Below are positions 52,592 through 61,046 of a stretch of DNA of 64,000 nt, one piece after another. The DNA is from Streptomyces xylophagus. Lineage in GTDB: Bacteria; Actinomycetota; Actinomycetes; Streptomycetales; Streptomycetaceae. The stretch spans positions 124,001 through 188,000 of the forward strand of contig NZ_JNWO01000007.1 in NCBI RefSeq assembly GCF_000716435.1, given 5' to 3'. The notes under the pieces are model-generated. The model ran no database searches. It was not told the DNA's origin and saw only the letters and a program-made list of their open reading frames with translations. Position 1 is the first letter of the stretch, and the number at the start of each line of letters is the position of its first letter. Position numbers and translations under genes: made by a program.

Positions 52592-52605
52592 TTAAAGCGC
52601 TTTAA
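52592..52605. promoter_or_regulatory. LacI-type operator TTAAAGCGCTTTAA, copy 2
   Basis: Identical 14-bp palindrome to the one at 48448-48461, located 24 bp before the iolC start, marking a second promoter controlled by the same regulator. Confidence 0.75.
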
Positions 52606-52629
52606 GACCATCGAAAGGAAACCGATCCG

Positions 52630-53602
52630 ATGCCGTTGGAAGTGCTGACCATGGGCCGTGTCGGGGTGGACGTGTATCCGCTCCAGACCGGCGTGGGCCT
52701 GGCCGAGGTCACCACGTTCGGCAAGTACCTCGGCGGCAGCCCCACCAACGTCGCCGTCGCCGCCGCCCGGTACGGGCACTCCTCGGCCGTGGTCACCAAG
52801 ACGGGCCGCGACCCGTTCGGCGACTTCGTCCGTACCGCGCTGGCGGGCTACGGCGTCGACACCCGGTACGTCGGACATCGCGCCGACCCCGGTGACGTTC
52901 TGCGAGATCTTCCCGCCGGACGACTTCCCGCTCTACTTCTACCGGCTGCCCAAGGCTCCCGACCTGGACCTGCGTCCGGAGGAGCTGGACCTGGACGCCG
53001 TACGCGAGGCCGCGATCCTGTGGGTCACCGGCACCGGGCTGAGCGAGGAACCGAGCCGCTCGGCCACGCTCGCGGCGCTCGCGCACCGGGCGAAGTCGGG
53101 GACGACGGTGTTCGACCTGGACTGGCGGCCCATGTTCTGGAAGGACGCCGGTCAGGCGCGTTCGTACTACGCCGAGGCCCTGCGCCACACCACGGTGGCC
53201 GTCGGCAACCTCGACGAGTGCGAGGTGGCGACGGGCGAGCGCGAGCCGTACGCCGCCGCGAAGGCACTGCTCGCCGCCGGGGTGGAGCTGGCCGTGGTGA
53301 AGCAGGGGCCGAAGGGTGTCCTGGCCGTCGACCGCACGGGGTCGGCGGTGGAGATACCGCCGGTCCCGGTGGAGGTGGTCAACGGACTCGGCGCCGGTGA
53401 CGCGTTCGGCGGCGCGCTCTGCCACGGTCTGCTGTCCGGCTGGGACACCCGCCGCACGGTCGCCTTCGCCAACGCGGCCGGGGCCGTCGTCGCGGGCCGG
53501 CTCTCCTGCTCCGACGCGATGCCCACCGAGGCCGAGGTCGACGCCAAGCTCCGCGAGGCGTCCCTCGCCGCCACCTCCCCCACCATCGAACGAAGGGCGT
53601 GA
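52630..53602 (+). pseudogene. iolC: 5-dehydro-2-deoxygluconokinase, frameshifted
   Basis: A PfkB-family kinase split by one frameshift. The first frame gives the N-terminus to TRYVG (about residue 82), including GGSPTNVAVAAARYG, the PfkB signature 1 region. From about 52886 the next frame continues TPVTFCEIFPPDDFPLYFYRL, through FDLDWRPMFW and the ATP/anion-hole motif NGLGAGDAFGGALCHGL to the stop at 53602. The break lies within 52876-52885. Intact IolC phosphorylates 2-deoxy-5-keto-D-gluconate. A real mutation would block inositol catabolism at this step; a sequencing error is also possible. The downstream operon genes are intact. Confidence 0.8.
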
Positions 53603-53606
53603 CGAC

Positions 53607-54479
53607 GTGCTGTCCGACAACGTGAGCCGGATCGTGTCCGCCCGGGTGGGCGACCCCGGTGCCGTCGCGGTCGCCGCCGCGCGCCGGGTCAAGGCCACCT
53701 CGCCGCTCGGCGAACACGGCCGGGCGATGATCATCGCGGCGGACCATCCCGCACGCGGCGCCAACGGCGTCGGCGCGAACCCCCACGCGATGGCCGACCG
53801 CTTCGAACTCCTCGACCGCCTGTGCACCGCGCTCGAACGGCCCGGTGTCACCGGGGTATTGGCCACCGCCGACATCCTGGAGGACCTGCTGCTGCTCGGC
53901 GTCCTGGACGGCAAGAGCGTCTTCGGTTCCATGAACCGGGCCGGGCTCGCGGGTTCCGCCTTCGAGATCGACGACCGCTTCACCGGGTACGACGCCGAGA
54001 CGATCGCCGCGATGGGCTTCGACGGCGGCAAGATGCTCACCCGTATAGCCCTCGACGACCCGGCGACCCCCTCCGTCCTGGAGAACACCGCCCGCGCCGT
54101 CAACGAGCTGAACGACCGTCAACTCATCGCCATGGTGGAGCCGTTCCTCTCCTCCTGGCAGGACGGGAGGATACGCAACGACCTCTCGACGGACGCCGTG
54201 GTCAAGTCGATCACCATCGCTTCGGGCCTGGGCCGCCGCAGCGCCTACACCTGGCTGAAGCTCCCGGTCGTGGACGGCATGGAACGCGTCCTGGCCTCCT
54301 CAACCCTCCCCGCGCTCCTCCTCGGCGGCGAGGTCAAGGACGCCGAAGCGGCCTTCGCCTCCTGGGGCAAGGCCCTCCAACTCCCCACCGCACAGGGCCT
54401 GGTGGTCGGCCGCTCCCTGCTCTACCCGTCGAACGGTGATGTCGCCGGCGCGGTCGACAAGGCGGTGAGCCTGCTGTGA
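53607..54479 (+). CDS. Cgl0159-family (beta/alpha)8 aldolase-like protein
   Basis: A 290-residue TIM-barrel protein of the DeoC/LacD-like aldolase group seen in actinobacterial inositol operons. AMIIAADHPARGANGVGANPHAMADRF (core AADHPARG) and DGGKMLTRIALDD include the likely Schiff-base lysine region; KSITIASGLGRRSAYTWLKLPV contains further conserved lysines. It probably replaces IolJ, splitting 2-deoxy-5-keto-gluconate-6-phosphate. The start is GTG at 53607, 4 bp after the iolC stop. Its own stop overlaps iolB (GTGA). Function is inferred by position and fold. Confidence 0.72.
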   Translation: MLSDNVSRIVSARVGDPGAVAVAAARRVKATSPLGEHGRAMIIAADHPARGANGVGANPHAMADRFELLDRLCTALERPGVTGVLATADILEDLLLLGVLDGKSVFGSMNRAGLAGSAFEIDDRFTGYDAETIAAMGFDGGKMLTRIALDDPATPSVLENTARAVNELNDRQLIAMVEPFLSSWQDGRIRNDLSTDAVVKSITIASGLGRRSAYTWLKLPVVDGMERVLASSTLPALLLGGEVKDAEAAFASWGKALQLPTAQGLVVGRSLLYPSNGDVAGAVDKAVSLL

Positions 54480-55351
54480 GCGACACGAGCAAGTACCACC
54501 TGCCCAGCGGGACTTCGGCCGACGGCCCCTACGACCTCCTGGTCACGCCCGAGTCGGCGGGCTGGGGATACTCCGGCCTCAGGATCCTGACCCTGAAGCC
54601 GGGCGAGGCACACGCCCTGTCCACCGGGGATTCCGAGTTCCTGGTCCTGCCGCTGACGGGTTCCTGCACCGTCACCACGGACGGCACGGCCTTCGAACTC
54701 ACCGGCCGGACAGGCGTGTTCGCCTCCGCCACCGACTTCGCCTACCTCCCCCGCGAGTCGGAGGCCCTGATCAGCAGTGCGGACGGCGGGACGTTCGCAC
54801 TGCCCAACGCCCGTACCGAGCGGAGCTCACTCTCCGCTCGGTACGGGTCCCAGAAGAACGTGCCCGTCGAGCTGCGCGGCGCGGGAGCATGCTCCCGCCA
54901 GGTCAACAACTACTGCCTGCCGGGCACCTTCGACGCCGAGCAACTGCTGGTGTGCGAGGTCCTCACCCCCGGCGGCAACTGGTCCTCCTACCCGCCGCAC
55001 AAGCACGACGAAGCTCGGCCGGGAGTCGAGTCCGAGCTTGAGGAGATCTACTACTTCGAGGTCGCAGGCGACGGCTTCGGTTACCAGCGGGTCTACGGCA
55101 CTCCCGAGCGGCCCATCGAGGTGCTGGCCGAGGTCCGCTCCGGCGACACCGTGCTGATCCCGCACGGCTGGCACGGCCCGTCGATCGCGGCGCCCGGCTA
55201 CGACCTCTACTACCTCAACGTCATGGCAGGACCGGGCCAGGACCGCGCCTGGCTGATCTGCGACGACCCCGCCCACGGATGTGTGCGGGAGACCTGGCGG
55301 TCCCAGGACGTCGACGACCGCCTGCCCTTCGAAGGACTCACGCAGCGATGA
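54476..55351 (+). CDS. iolB: 5-deoxy-glucuronate isomerase
   Basis: A 291-residue bicupin of the IolB family. Conserved segments LKPGEAHALSTGDSEFLVLPLTGS, GAGACSRQVNNYC, YPPHKHDEARPGVESELEEIYYFEV and LIPHGWHGPSIAAPGYDLYYLNVMAGP contain the metal-binding histidines. It converts 5-deoxy-glucuronate to 2-deoxy-5-keto-gluconate. The GTG start overlaps the aldolase stop codon, and the stop overlaps the iolD ATG. The coding sequence contains a perfect 16-bp inverted repeat (54810-54847) and an 18-bp palindrome (54881-54898), unusual inside a gene. Confidence 0.9.
   Translation: MSDTSKYHLPSGTSADGPYDLLVTPESAGWGYSGLRILTLKPGEAHALSTGDSEFLVLPLTGSCTVTTDGTAFELTGRTGVFASATDFAYLPRESEALISSADGGTFALPNARTERSSLSARYGSQKNVPVELRGAGACSRQVNNYCLPGTFDAEQLLVCEVLTPGGNWSSYPPHKHDEARPGVESELEEIYYFEVAGDGFGYQRVYGTPERPIEVLAEVRSGDTVLIPHGWHGPSIAAPGYDLYYLNVMAGPGQDRAWLICDDPAHGCVRETWRSQDVDDRLPFEGLTQR
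54810..54847. repeat. perfect 16-bp inverted repeat inside iolB
   Basis: CCCGTACCGAGCGGAG (54810-54825) and its exact complement (54832-54847) flank a 6-nt loop CTCACT. It would form a very stable hairpin in the mRNA. No T-run follows, so it is not a standard terminator. Confidence 0.7.
54881..54898. repeat. 18-bp perfect palindrome inside iolB
   Basis: GCGGGAGCATGCTCCCGC is a loopless dyad 33 bp after the previous repeat. It encodes part of the conserved GAGACSR block, so coding constraint may explain it in part. Confidence 0.6.
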
Positions 55352-57225
55352 CCACCGTACGACTCACCACCGCTCAGGCCCTGGTCCGCTTCCTCGCCCA
55401 CCAGTACAGCGAGCGCGACGGCCAGGAGCAGCGGCTGATCCCCGGAGTCTGGGGCATCTTCGGACACGGCAACGTGGCCGGCATCGGCCAGGCGCTGCTC
55501 CAGGCCGCCGTCACCCAAGAGGCCGACCTGCCCTACTACTTGGCCCGCAACGAACAGGGCATGGTCCACGCGTCGGTGGCCTACGCGAAGATGCGCGACC
55601 GGCTGGCCACCTTCGCCTGCACCGCCTCCACCGGCCCCGGCTCCACCAACATGATCACCGGCGCGGCCCTCGCGACGACCAACCGCATACCGGTCCTGCT
55701 ACTGCCCAGCGACATGTTCGCCACCCGCGCCGCCGATCCCGTCCTCCAGCAACTGGAGGACACCCGGGGCGGGGACGTCACGGTCAACGACGCGTTCCGG
55801 GCCGTATCGAAGTACTTCGACCGGATCTCCCGGCCCGAACAGCTGATCCCCGCCGCGCTGGCCGCGATGCGGGTGCTGACCGACCCGGTGGAGACCGGCG
55901 CCGTGACCCTCACCCTGCCGCAGGACGTACAGGCGGAGGCGTACGACTGGCCGGTCGCCTTCTTCCGGCGCCGGGTCTGGCACGTGGGCCGCCCGGTGCC
56001 GGAGCCGGCCGCCGTGGAGCGGGCCGCACGGCTGCTGCGCAAGGCACGCAAGCCGCTGATCGTCGCGGGCGGCGGTGCCGTGTACTCCGGCGCCGAGACC
56101 CAGCTCCGAGCCTTCGCCGAGGCCACCGGCATCCCGGTCGCCGACACCCACGCCGGCAAGGGCGCGGTCCCCTGGGACCACCCCTGCGCGGTCGGCGGCA
56201 TCGGCTCGACCGGCTCGTACGCGGCCGACGAACTGGCGAAGGAAGCCGATGTCGTCCTCGGTATCGGCACCCGCTACAGCGACTTCACCACCGCGAGCCA
56301 CACCGTCTTCGCCAACCCGGACGTCTCCTTCGTCAACCTCAACGTGGCCCGCCTGGACGCGGTCAAGCACTCCGCGGAACCCCTGGTGGCCGACGCCCGG
56401 CTCGGCATCGAGGCCCTAGCCGAAGCACTGACCGACTGGGAGGTCACCCCGGAGTACCGTGCGCGAACCCGCCAACTCATCGCCCGTACAAGGGAGATCG
56501 AGGACGGCTGCTTCACGGTGGGCCACGGCCCACTGCCCGCACAGACGGAGATCCTGGGCGCCCTCAACGACGTGCTCGGCGACCGTGACGTCGTCATCAA
56601 CGCAGCCGGATCCATGCCCGGCGATCTCCAACAGCTGTGGCGGGCAAGGGATCCGAAGGCCTACCACGTCGAGTACGCGTACTCCTGCATGGGCTACGAG
56701 ATCGCCGCCGGCGTCGGCGTCAAGATGGCCGATCCCTCGCGCGAGGTCGTCGTACTCGTCGGCGACGGCTCGTATCTGATGATGGCTCAGGAGATCGTGA
56801 CCATGGTCTCCGAAGGCCTGAAGGTCATCCTGGTCCTCGTCCAGAACCACGGATTCGCCTCCATCGGCGCCCTGTCCGAGTCGCTCGGCTCCCAGCGGTT
56901 CGGCACCAAGTACCGCTACCGCAACGGCACTTCGGGCCAGCTCGACGGAGACGTCCTCCCCGTCGACCTCGCCGCCAACGCCTCGTCCCTGGGCGCGGAC
57001 GTCCTGCAGGCCGCCTCCGTCGACGAGTTCCGTACGGCGATGGAGAAGGCAAAGGCCGCGAGCCGCACCACCGTCGTCCACGTCGAGACCGACCTGTACG
57101 GGCCCAACCCGCCCGCGCACGGCTGGTGGGACGTACCCGTCAGCCAGGTCTCCGCCCTGGAGTCCACCCGTAGCGCGTACGAGACGTACGCCGCCCACAA
57201 GCACGCCCAGCGCCACTACCTGTAA
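55348..57225 (+). CDS. iolD: 3D-(3,5/4)-trihydroxycyclohexane-1,2-dione hydrolase
   Basis: A 625-residue thiamine-diphosphate enzyme. The N-terminal PYR domain has GIFGHGNVAGIGQAL and ARNEQGMVHASVAYAKM with the catalytic Glu; the C-terminal PP domain has VVLVGDGSYLMMAQEIVT, the GDG...N-type ThDP/metal motif, and QNHGFASIGALSESLG. It hydrolyses the cyclic trione to 5-deoxy-glucuronate, which IolB then isomerises. The ATG at 55348 overlaps the iolB stop (ATGA). Length matches IolD (about 630 residues). Confidence 0.93.
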   Translation: MTTVRLTTAQALVRFLAHQYSERDGQEQRLIPGVWGIFGHGNVAGIGQALLQAAVTQEADLPYYLARNEQGMVHASVAYAKMRDRLATFACTASTGPGSTNMITGAALATTNRIPVLLLPSDMFATRAADPVLQQLEDTRGGDVTVNDAFRAVSKYFDRISRPEQLIPAALAAMRVLTDPVETGAVTLTLPQDVQAEAYDWPVAFFRRRVWHVGRPVPEPAAVERAARLLRKARKPLIVAGGGAVYSGAETQLRAFAEATGIPVADTHAGKGAVPWDHPCAVGGIGSTGSYAADELAKEADVVLGIGTRYSDFTTASHTVFANPDVSFVNLNVARLDAVKHSAEPLVADARLGIEALAEALTDWEVTPEYRARTRQLIARTREIEDGCFTVGHGPLPAQTEILGALNDVLGDRDVVINAAGSMPGDLQQLWRARDPKAYHVEYAYSCMGYEIAAGVGVKMADPSREVVVLVGDGSYLMMAQEIVTMVSEGLKVILVLVQNHGFASIGALSESLGSQRFGTKYRYRNGTSGQLDGDVLPVDLAANASSLGADVLQAASVDEFRTAMEKAKAASRTTVVHVETDLYGPNPPAHGWWDVPVSQVSALESTRSAYETYAAHKHAQRHYL

Positions 57226-57237
57226 GGACACCTTGCC

Positions 57238-58728
57238 GTGAATACCATTCAGCACTGGATCGACGGTTCGGCCGTGCCCGGCACGGACACCGCCGCGGTG
57301 TTCGACCCGGCCACCGGCCAGGAGCAGGCCCGGGTGGTCCTGGGCGGGCCCGATGTCGTGAACACCGCCTTCGTCGCCGCCGAGCGTGCCTTCGAGTCCT
57401 GGTCGGAGTCGTCGCTGTCGCAGCGCACCCAAGTGATGTTCGCCTTCCGGCAGTTGCTCGTCGAGCACGAGGAGGAGCTGGGGCGAATCATCTCCGCGGA
57501 GCACGGCAAGACCGTGGCCGACGCGCGGGGCGAGATCACCCGCGGGCGTGAGGTCGTGGAGTTCGCCTGTGGTCTCGGGGACGTCCTGAAGGGGTCGTTC
57601 TCCGACCAGGTCTCGCGGGACGTGGACGTACACAACTTCCGTCAGCCGCTCGGTGTCGTCGCGGGCATCACGCCCTTCAACTTCCCCGCCATGGTGCCTC
57701 TTTGGATGCACCCGATCGCCATCGCGACCGGCAACACGTTCATCCTCAAGCCCAGCGAGCGGGACCCGTCCGCCGCGAACTTCGTGGCCGAGCTGTACCG
57801 CCGCGCCGGGCTCCCCGACGGTGTGTTCAACGTCGTGCACGGCGGCAAGGACGCCGTCGACGCGATCCTCGCCCACCCCGGCATCGCGGCGGTCTCCTTC
57901 GTCGGGTCGACGCCGATCGCCAAGTACGTGCACGAGCAGGCCACTTCGCACGGCAAGCGCGTCCAGGCGCTCGGCGGAGCCAAGAACCACGCCGTCGTCC
58001 TCCCCGACGCCGACCTCGAGTTCGCCGCCAACCACATCACGGCCGGCGCCTACGGTTCGGCCGGCGAGCGCTGCATGGCCGTCTCCGTCGCCGTAGCCGT
58101 GGGTGACGCGGCGGACGGCCTGGTGGAGGTGCTGGCCCGCAAGGCCCGCGAGGTGAAGGTCGGCCCCGGCCACGTCCCCGGCGTGGAGATGGGACCGCTG
58201 ATCACCAAGGTCGCGCAGGAACGCGTCGAGAACGCCGTCGGCATTGCTGCCACGCAGGGCGCGACCGTCGTCGTGGACGGCCGCGGCCTCAAGGTAGAGG
58301 GCCACGAGGACGGCTTCTTCACCGGCCCCTCCCTCCTCGACCATGTCACCGCCAAGATGGACGCCTACCGGGACGAACTCTTCGGCCCGGTCCTCGCGAT
58401 CGTCCGCGTCGACACCCTCGACGAAGCCATCGCCGTCATCAACGCCAACCCGTACGGCAACGGAACAGCCCTGTTCACCGCCTCCGGCGAGGCCGCGCGC
58501 CGCTTCCAGCGCAAGGTCGAGGTCGGGATGATCGGCGTCAACGTGCCGGTGCCCGTGCCGATGTCGTACTACTCCTTCGGCGGTTGGAAGGACTCCCTCA
58601 TCGGCGACTCCCCCATCCACGGCCCCGAGGGCATCCGCTTCTACACCCGCCCCAAGGTCGTCACCACCCGCTGGCCGCAGCCCGCCCAGCAGGTCTCCGC
58701 CGGCTTCAACTTCCCCACCTCCAGCTGA
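57238..58728 (+). CDS. mmsA: CoA-acylating methylmalonate-semialdehyde dehydrogenase
   Basis: A 496-residue aldehyde dehydrogenase of the MmsA/IolA group. The catalytic Cys279 lies in GSAGERCMA, and LGGAKNHAVVLPDADLE and PFNFPAMVPLWMHPIAIATGNTFILKPSERDP are typical of the CoA-acylating class. It turns malonic or methylmalonic semialdehyde into acetyl-CoA or propionyl-CoA, the last step of inositol catabolism (and valine breakdown). GTG start at 57238 with AAGGACA about 8 nt upstream, 12 bp after iolD. It is intact. Confidence 0.92.
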   Translation: MNTIQHWIDGSAVPGTDTAAVFDPATGQEQARVVLGGPDVVNTAFVAAERAFESWSESSLSQRTQVMFAFRQLLVEHEEELGRIISAEHGKTVADARGEITRGREVVEFACGLGDVLKGSFSDQVSRDVDVHNFRQPLGVVAGITPFNFPAMVPLWMHPIAIATGNTFILKPSERDPSAANFVAELYRRAGLPDGVFNVVHGGKDAVDAILAHPGIAAVSFVGSTPIAKYVHEQATSHGKRVQALGGAKNHAVVLPDADLEFAANHITAGAYGSAGERCMAVSVAVAVGDAADGLVEVLARKAREVKVGPGHVPGVEMGPLITKVAQERVENAVGIAATQGATVVVDGRGLKVEGHEDGFFTGPSLLDHVTAKMDAYRDELFGPVLAIVRVDTLDEAIAVINANPYGNGTALFTASGEAARRFQRKVEVGMIGVNVPVPVPMSYYSFGGWKDSLIGDSPIHGPEGIRFYTRPKVVTTRWPQPAQQVSAGFNFPTSS

Positions 58729-58751
58729 CATCACGTCTCGAAGGACACCTC

Positions 58752-59948
58752 ATGACCTCCTCCGCCAAGCCCTTGTCCGTCGCGGTGATCGGAGCCGGTA
58801 TGGCCGGCCGCAGTCATGCCGCCGGATACCGCAACGTCAACACCGTGTTCGGGGCGGGCCTGCCGCCGGTCCGGCTGGCCGCGATAGCCGATGCCAACAC
58901 CGCGCTCGCCGAGGACGCCGCCCGCCGCTACGGCTTCGACAAGGCGCTGCCGAGCTGGGAGGCCGTCGCCGAGGACCCGACGATCGACGCGGTCAGCATC
59001 GTCGTAGGAAACGCGCTGCACCGGCCGATCGCCGAGGCACTGGTCGCCGCCGGGAAGCACGTGCTGTGCGAGAAGCCGCTGGCCGGTTCGCTCGAAGACG
59101 CCCGTGCGATGGCCGAGTTGGAGCGGTCCGCCGATGTCGTCACCGCCGTCGGCTACACCTTCCGCCGCTCCCCCGGCATCGCCGCGATCCGCGACCACGT
59201 GCGGCGCGGGGAGCTGGGTGACCTCACCCTGTTCAGCGGACGTTACTGGTGCGACTACGCCACCGACCCCAAGGGGCCGCTGAGTTGGCGCTTCAAGGGA
59301 GGTGCCGGTTCCGGCGCGCTCGGGGACGTCGGCTCGCACGTCATCGACGCCGCCGAGTACGTCGCCGGACCCATCGCCTCGGTCTCCGGTGCCACGCTGT
59401 CCACGCAGATCCCCAAGCGTCCGCTGCCGCTGGGCGCGGTCGTCGGCCACAACGCCGCTCCCGTGTCGGACGAGTTCGGGGAGGTGGAGAACGAGGACAC
59501 CGCGTCCTTCACGGCCCGCTTCGAGTCCGGGCTCGTCGGCACCTTCTCCGTCACCCGCACCGGTTTCGGGCTGCCCAACGGGCTCGCGTTCGACGTGCTC
59601 GGGGTCGGCGGCCGGGCCGCGTTCGACCAGCACCGGCCGGCCGAGTACCTCTTCGACGACGCCCAGCCCGACGCCCGTACCCGCGGCGCCCGGCAGATCA
59701 TCGCCGGGCCCCAACTGCCGTACTTCGCGGGCGGGGTGCCGATGGAGGCACCGGGCGTGGGCGCGAGCAACGCCGACAACTTCACCTATCAGGCACGGGC
59801 GTTCCTCGACCAGGTGGCGAGGGTCGCCGAACCGCTCCCGGCCTGCGCCTCGTTCGCCGAGGGACTGCGGACCATGGAGATCATCCGCGCGATCGTCGAG
59901 TCCTCGCAGACCGGCGGCGCCGCCGTCACGGTCCCGCCCGCCGTCTGA
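58752..59948 (+). CDS. Gfo/Idh/MocA family oxidoreductase
   Basis: A 398-residue NAD(P)-dependent oxidoreductase. The N-terminal Rossmann motif VIGAGMAGRSHAAGY (11-25), the EKPLAGS loop and GDVGSHVIDAAEYVAGPIASVSG with the catalytic Asp/His are diagnostic. It may oxidise an inositol or deoxysugar, but it is longer than, and not closely similar to, the classic inositol 2-dehydrogenase IolG. It is paired with the following TIM-barrel enzyme, as is common in uncharacterised sugar pathways. AAGGAC precedes the ATG. The true substrate is open. Confidence 0.85.
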   Translation: MTSSAKPLSVAVIGAGMAGRSHAAGYRNVNTVFGAGLPPVRLAAIADANTALAEDAARRYGFDKALPSWEAVAEDPTIDAVSIVVGNALHRPIAEALVAAGKHVLCEKPLAGSLEDARAMAELERSADVVTAVGYTFRRSPGIAAIRDHVRRGELGDLTLFSGRYWCDYATDPKGPLSWRFKGGAGSGALGDVGSHVIDAAEYVAGPIASVSGATLSTQIPKRPLPLGAVVGHNAAPVSDEFGEVENEDTASFTARFESGLVGTFSVTRTGFGLPNGLAFDVLGVGGRAAFDQHRPAEYLFDDAQPDARTRGARQIIAGPQLPYFAGGVPMEAPGVGASNADNFTYQARAFLDQVARVAEPLPACASFAEGLRTMEIIRAIVESSQTGGAAVTVPPAV

Positions 59949-59977
59949 CCACCCGCACACATCCAAGGAGCACCCGC

Positions 59978-60976
59978 ATGTCCCTCAAGCTCGGCGCCTA
60001 CACCGCCTGTCTGCACGACCGCCCGCTGGCCGAGGCCCTCGACATCCTCAAGGAGAACGGCCTGACCTCCGTCGAGGTCAACACCGGCGGGTTCATCCCC
60101 TCCCCGCACTGCCCGGTCGACCTGCTGCTGTCCTCGGCGACCGCCCGCGAGGAGTACCTGGCGACCTTCGCCGAGCGCGGGATGGAGCTGACCGGCCTCA
60201 ACTGCAACGGCAATCCCCTCAACCCGCTCCCCGGGGTCGGCCCGAAGCACGCCGACGACCTGCGCCGTACGATCCGCCTCGCGGGCCTGCTCGGAGTGCG
60301 GCACGTGGTCACCATGTCGGGCACGCCGGGCTCCGACCCGGACGCCAAGTACCCGTCCTGGGTGGTGAATCCGTGGGACGGCGTCTACATGGACGTCCTG
60401 GACTACCAGTGGGGTGTGGCGGTCGAGTTCTGGAAGGAGATCGACGCGCTCGCCCGGGAGAACGACGTCCGGGTCGCCATCGAGATGCACCCGCACAACC
60501 TCGTCTTCTCCCCCGTCACCCTGAAGCGGCTCGTCGACGCGACCGGCGCGACCAACGTCGGTGCGGAGATGGACCCTTCGCACCTGATGTGGCAGGGCAT
60601 GGACATCGTCGCCTCCATCAAGTGGCTGGGCCCGCTGGTGTTCCACGCCGCCGCGAAGGACGCGATGCTGTGCCCCGGCGCCGACATCCGCGGTGTGCTG
60701 GACACGTCGTTCACCCGCGTGCCCGCCGACGCACCGGACAAGGTGCCCACCGGCTACGGCTTCTGGTGCAACTCCTGGCCCGAGAACCCGGCGTGGAAGT
60801 TCGTCGCCGTCGGCGTCGGCCATGACGTCGCGTACTGGACGGAGTTCCTGCGCGCCCTCGCCGAGGTCGACCCGGACATGGCCGTGAACATCGAGCACGA
60901 GGACGCCGCGTACTCGCAGACCGAGGGGCTCGCCCTGGCCGCGAAGAACCTGCACGCGGCCGCGGCCGCCGTCTGA
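59978..60976 (+). CDS. sugar phosphate isomerase/epimerase (AP_endonuc_2 TIM barrel)
   Basis: A 332-residue TIM-barrel protein. VAIEMHPHNLVFSP (metal Glu and His), VGAEMDPSHLMWQGMD, VFHAAAKDAML and VNIEHEDAAYSQ supply the expected metal ligands of the AP_endonuc_2 family. It is paired with the Gfo/Idh/MocA protein and ends the inositol operon, followed by a strong terminator. The two could act on an oxidised inositol or a related sugar. AAGGAG lies 8 nt before the ATG. It is a different subfamily from the protein at 51688. Confidence 0.82.
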   Translation: MSLKLGAYTACLHDRPLAEALDILKENGLTSVEVNTGGFIPSPHCPVDLLLSSATAREEYLATFAERGMELTGLNCNGNPLNPLPGVGPKHADDLRRTIRLAGLLGVRHVVTMSGTPGSDPDAKYPSWVVNPWDGVYMDVLDYQWGVAVEFWKEIDALARENDVRVAIEMHPHNLVFSPVTLKRLVDATGATNVGAEMDPSHLMWQGMDIVASIKWLGPLVFHAAAKDAMLCPGADIRGVLDTSFTRVPADAPDKVPTGYGFWCNSWPENPAWKFVAVGVGHDVAYWTEFLRALAEVDPDMAVNIEHEDAAYSQTEGLALAAKNLHAAAAAV

Positions 60977-61000
60977 CCCGAACACCCCGACGCAGTACGG

Positions 61001-61026
61001 GACGGGCCCGGCCGACCGGGCCCGTC
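61001..61026 (+). terminator. hairpin terminator of the inositol operon
   Basis: GACGGGCCCGG ccga CCGGGCCCGTC is a perfect 11-bp stem with a 4-nt loop, 25 bp after the last stop codon and 21 bp before the convergent SDR gene's end. Confidence 0.75.
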
Positions 61027-61046
61027 CACCGTCGTCGCAGTGGGGA

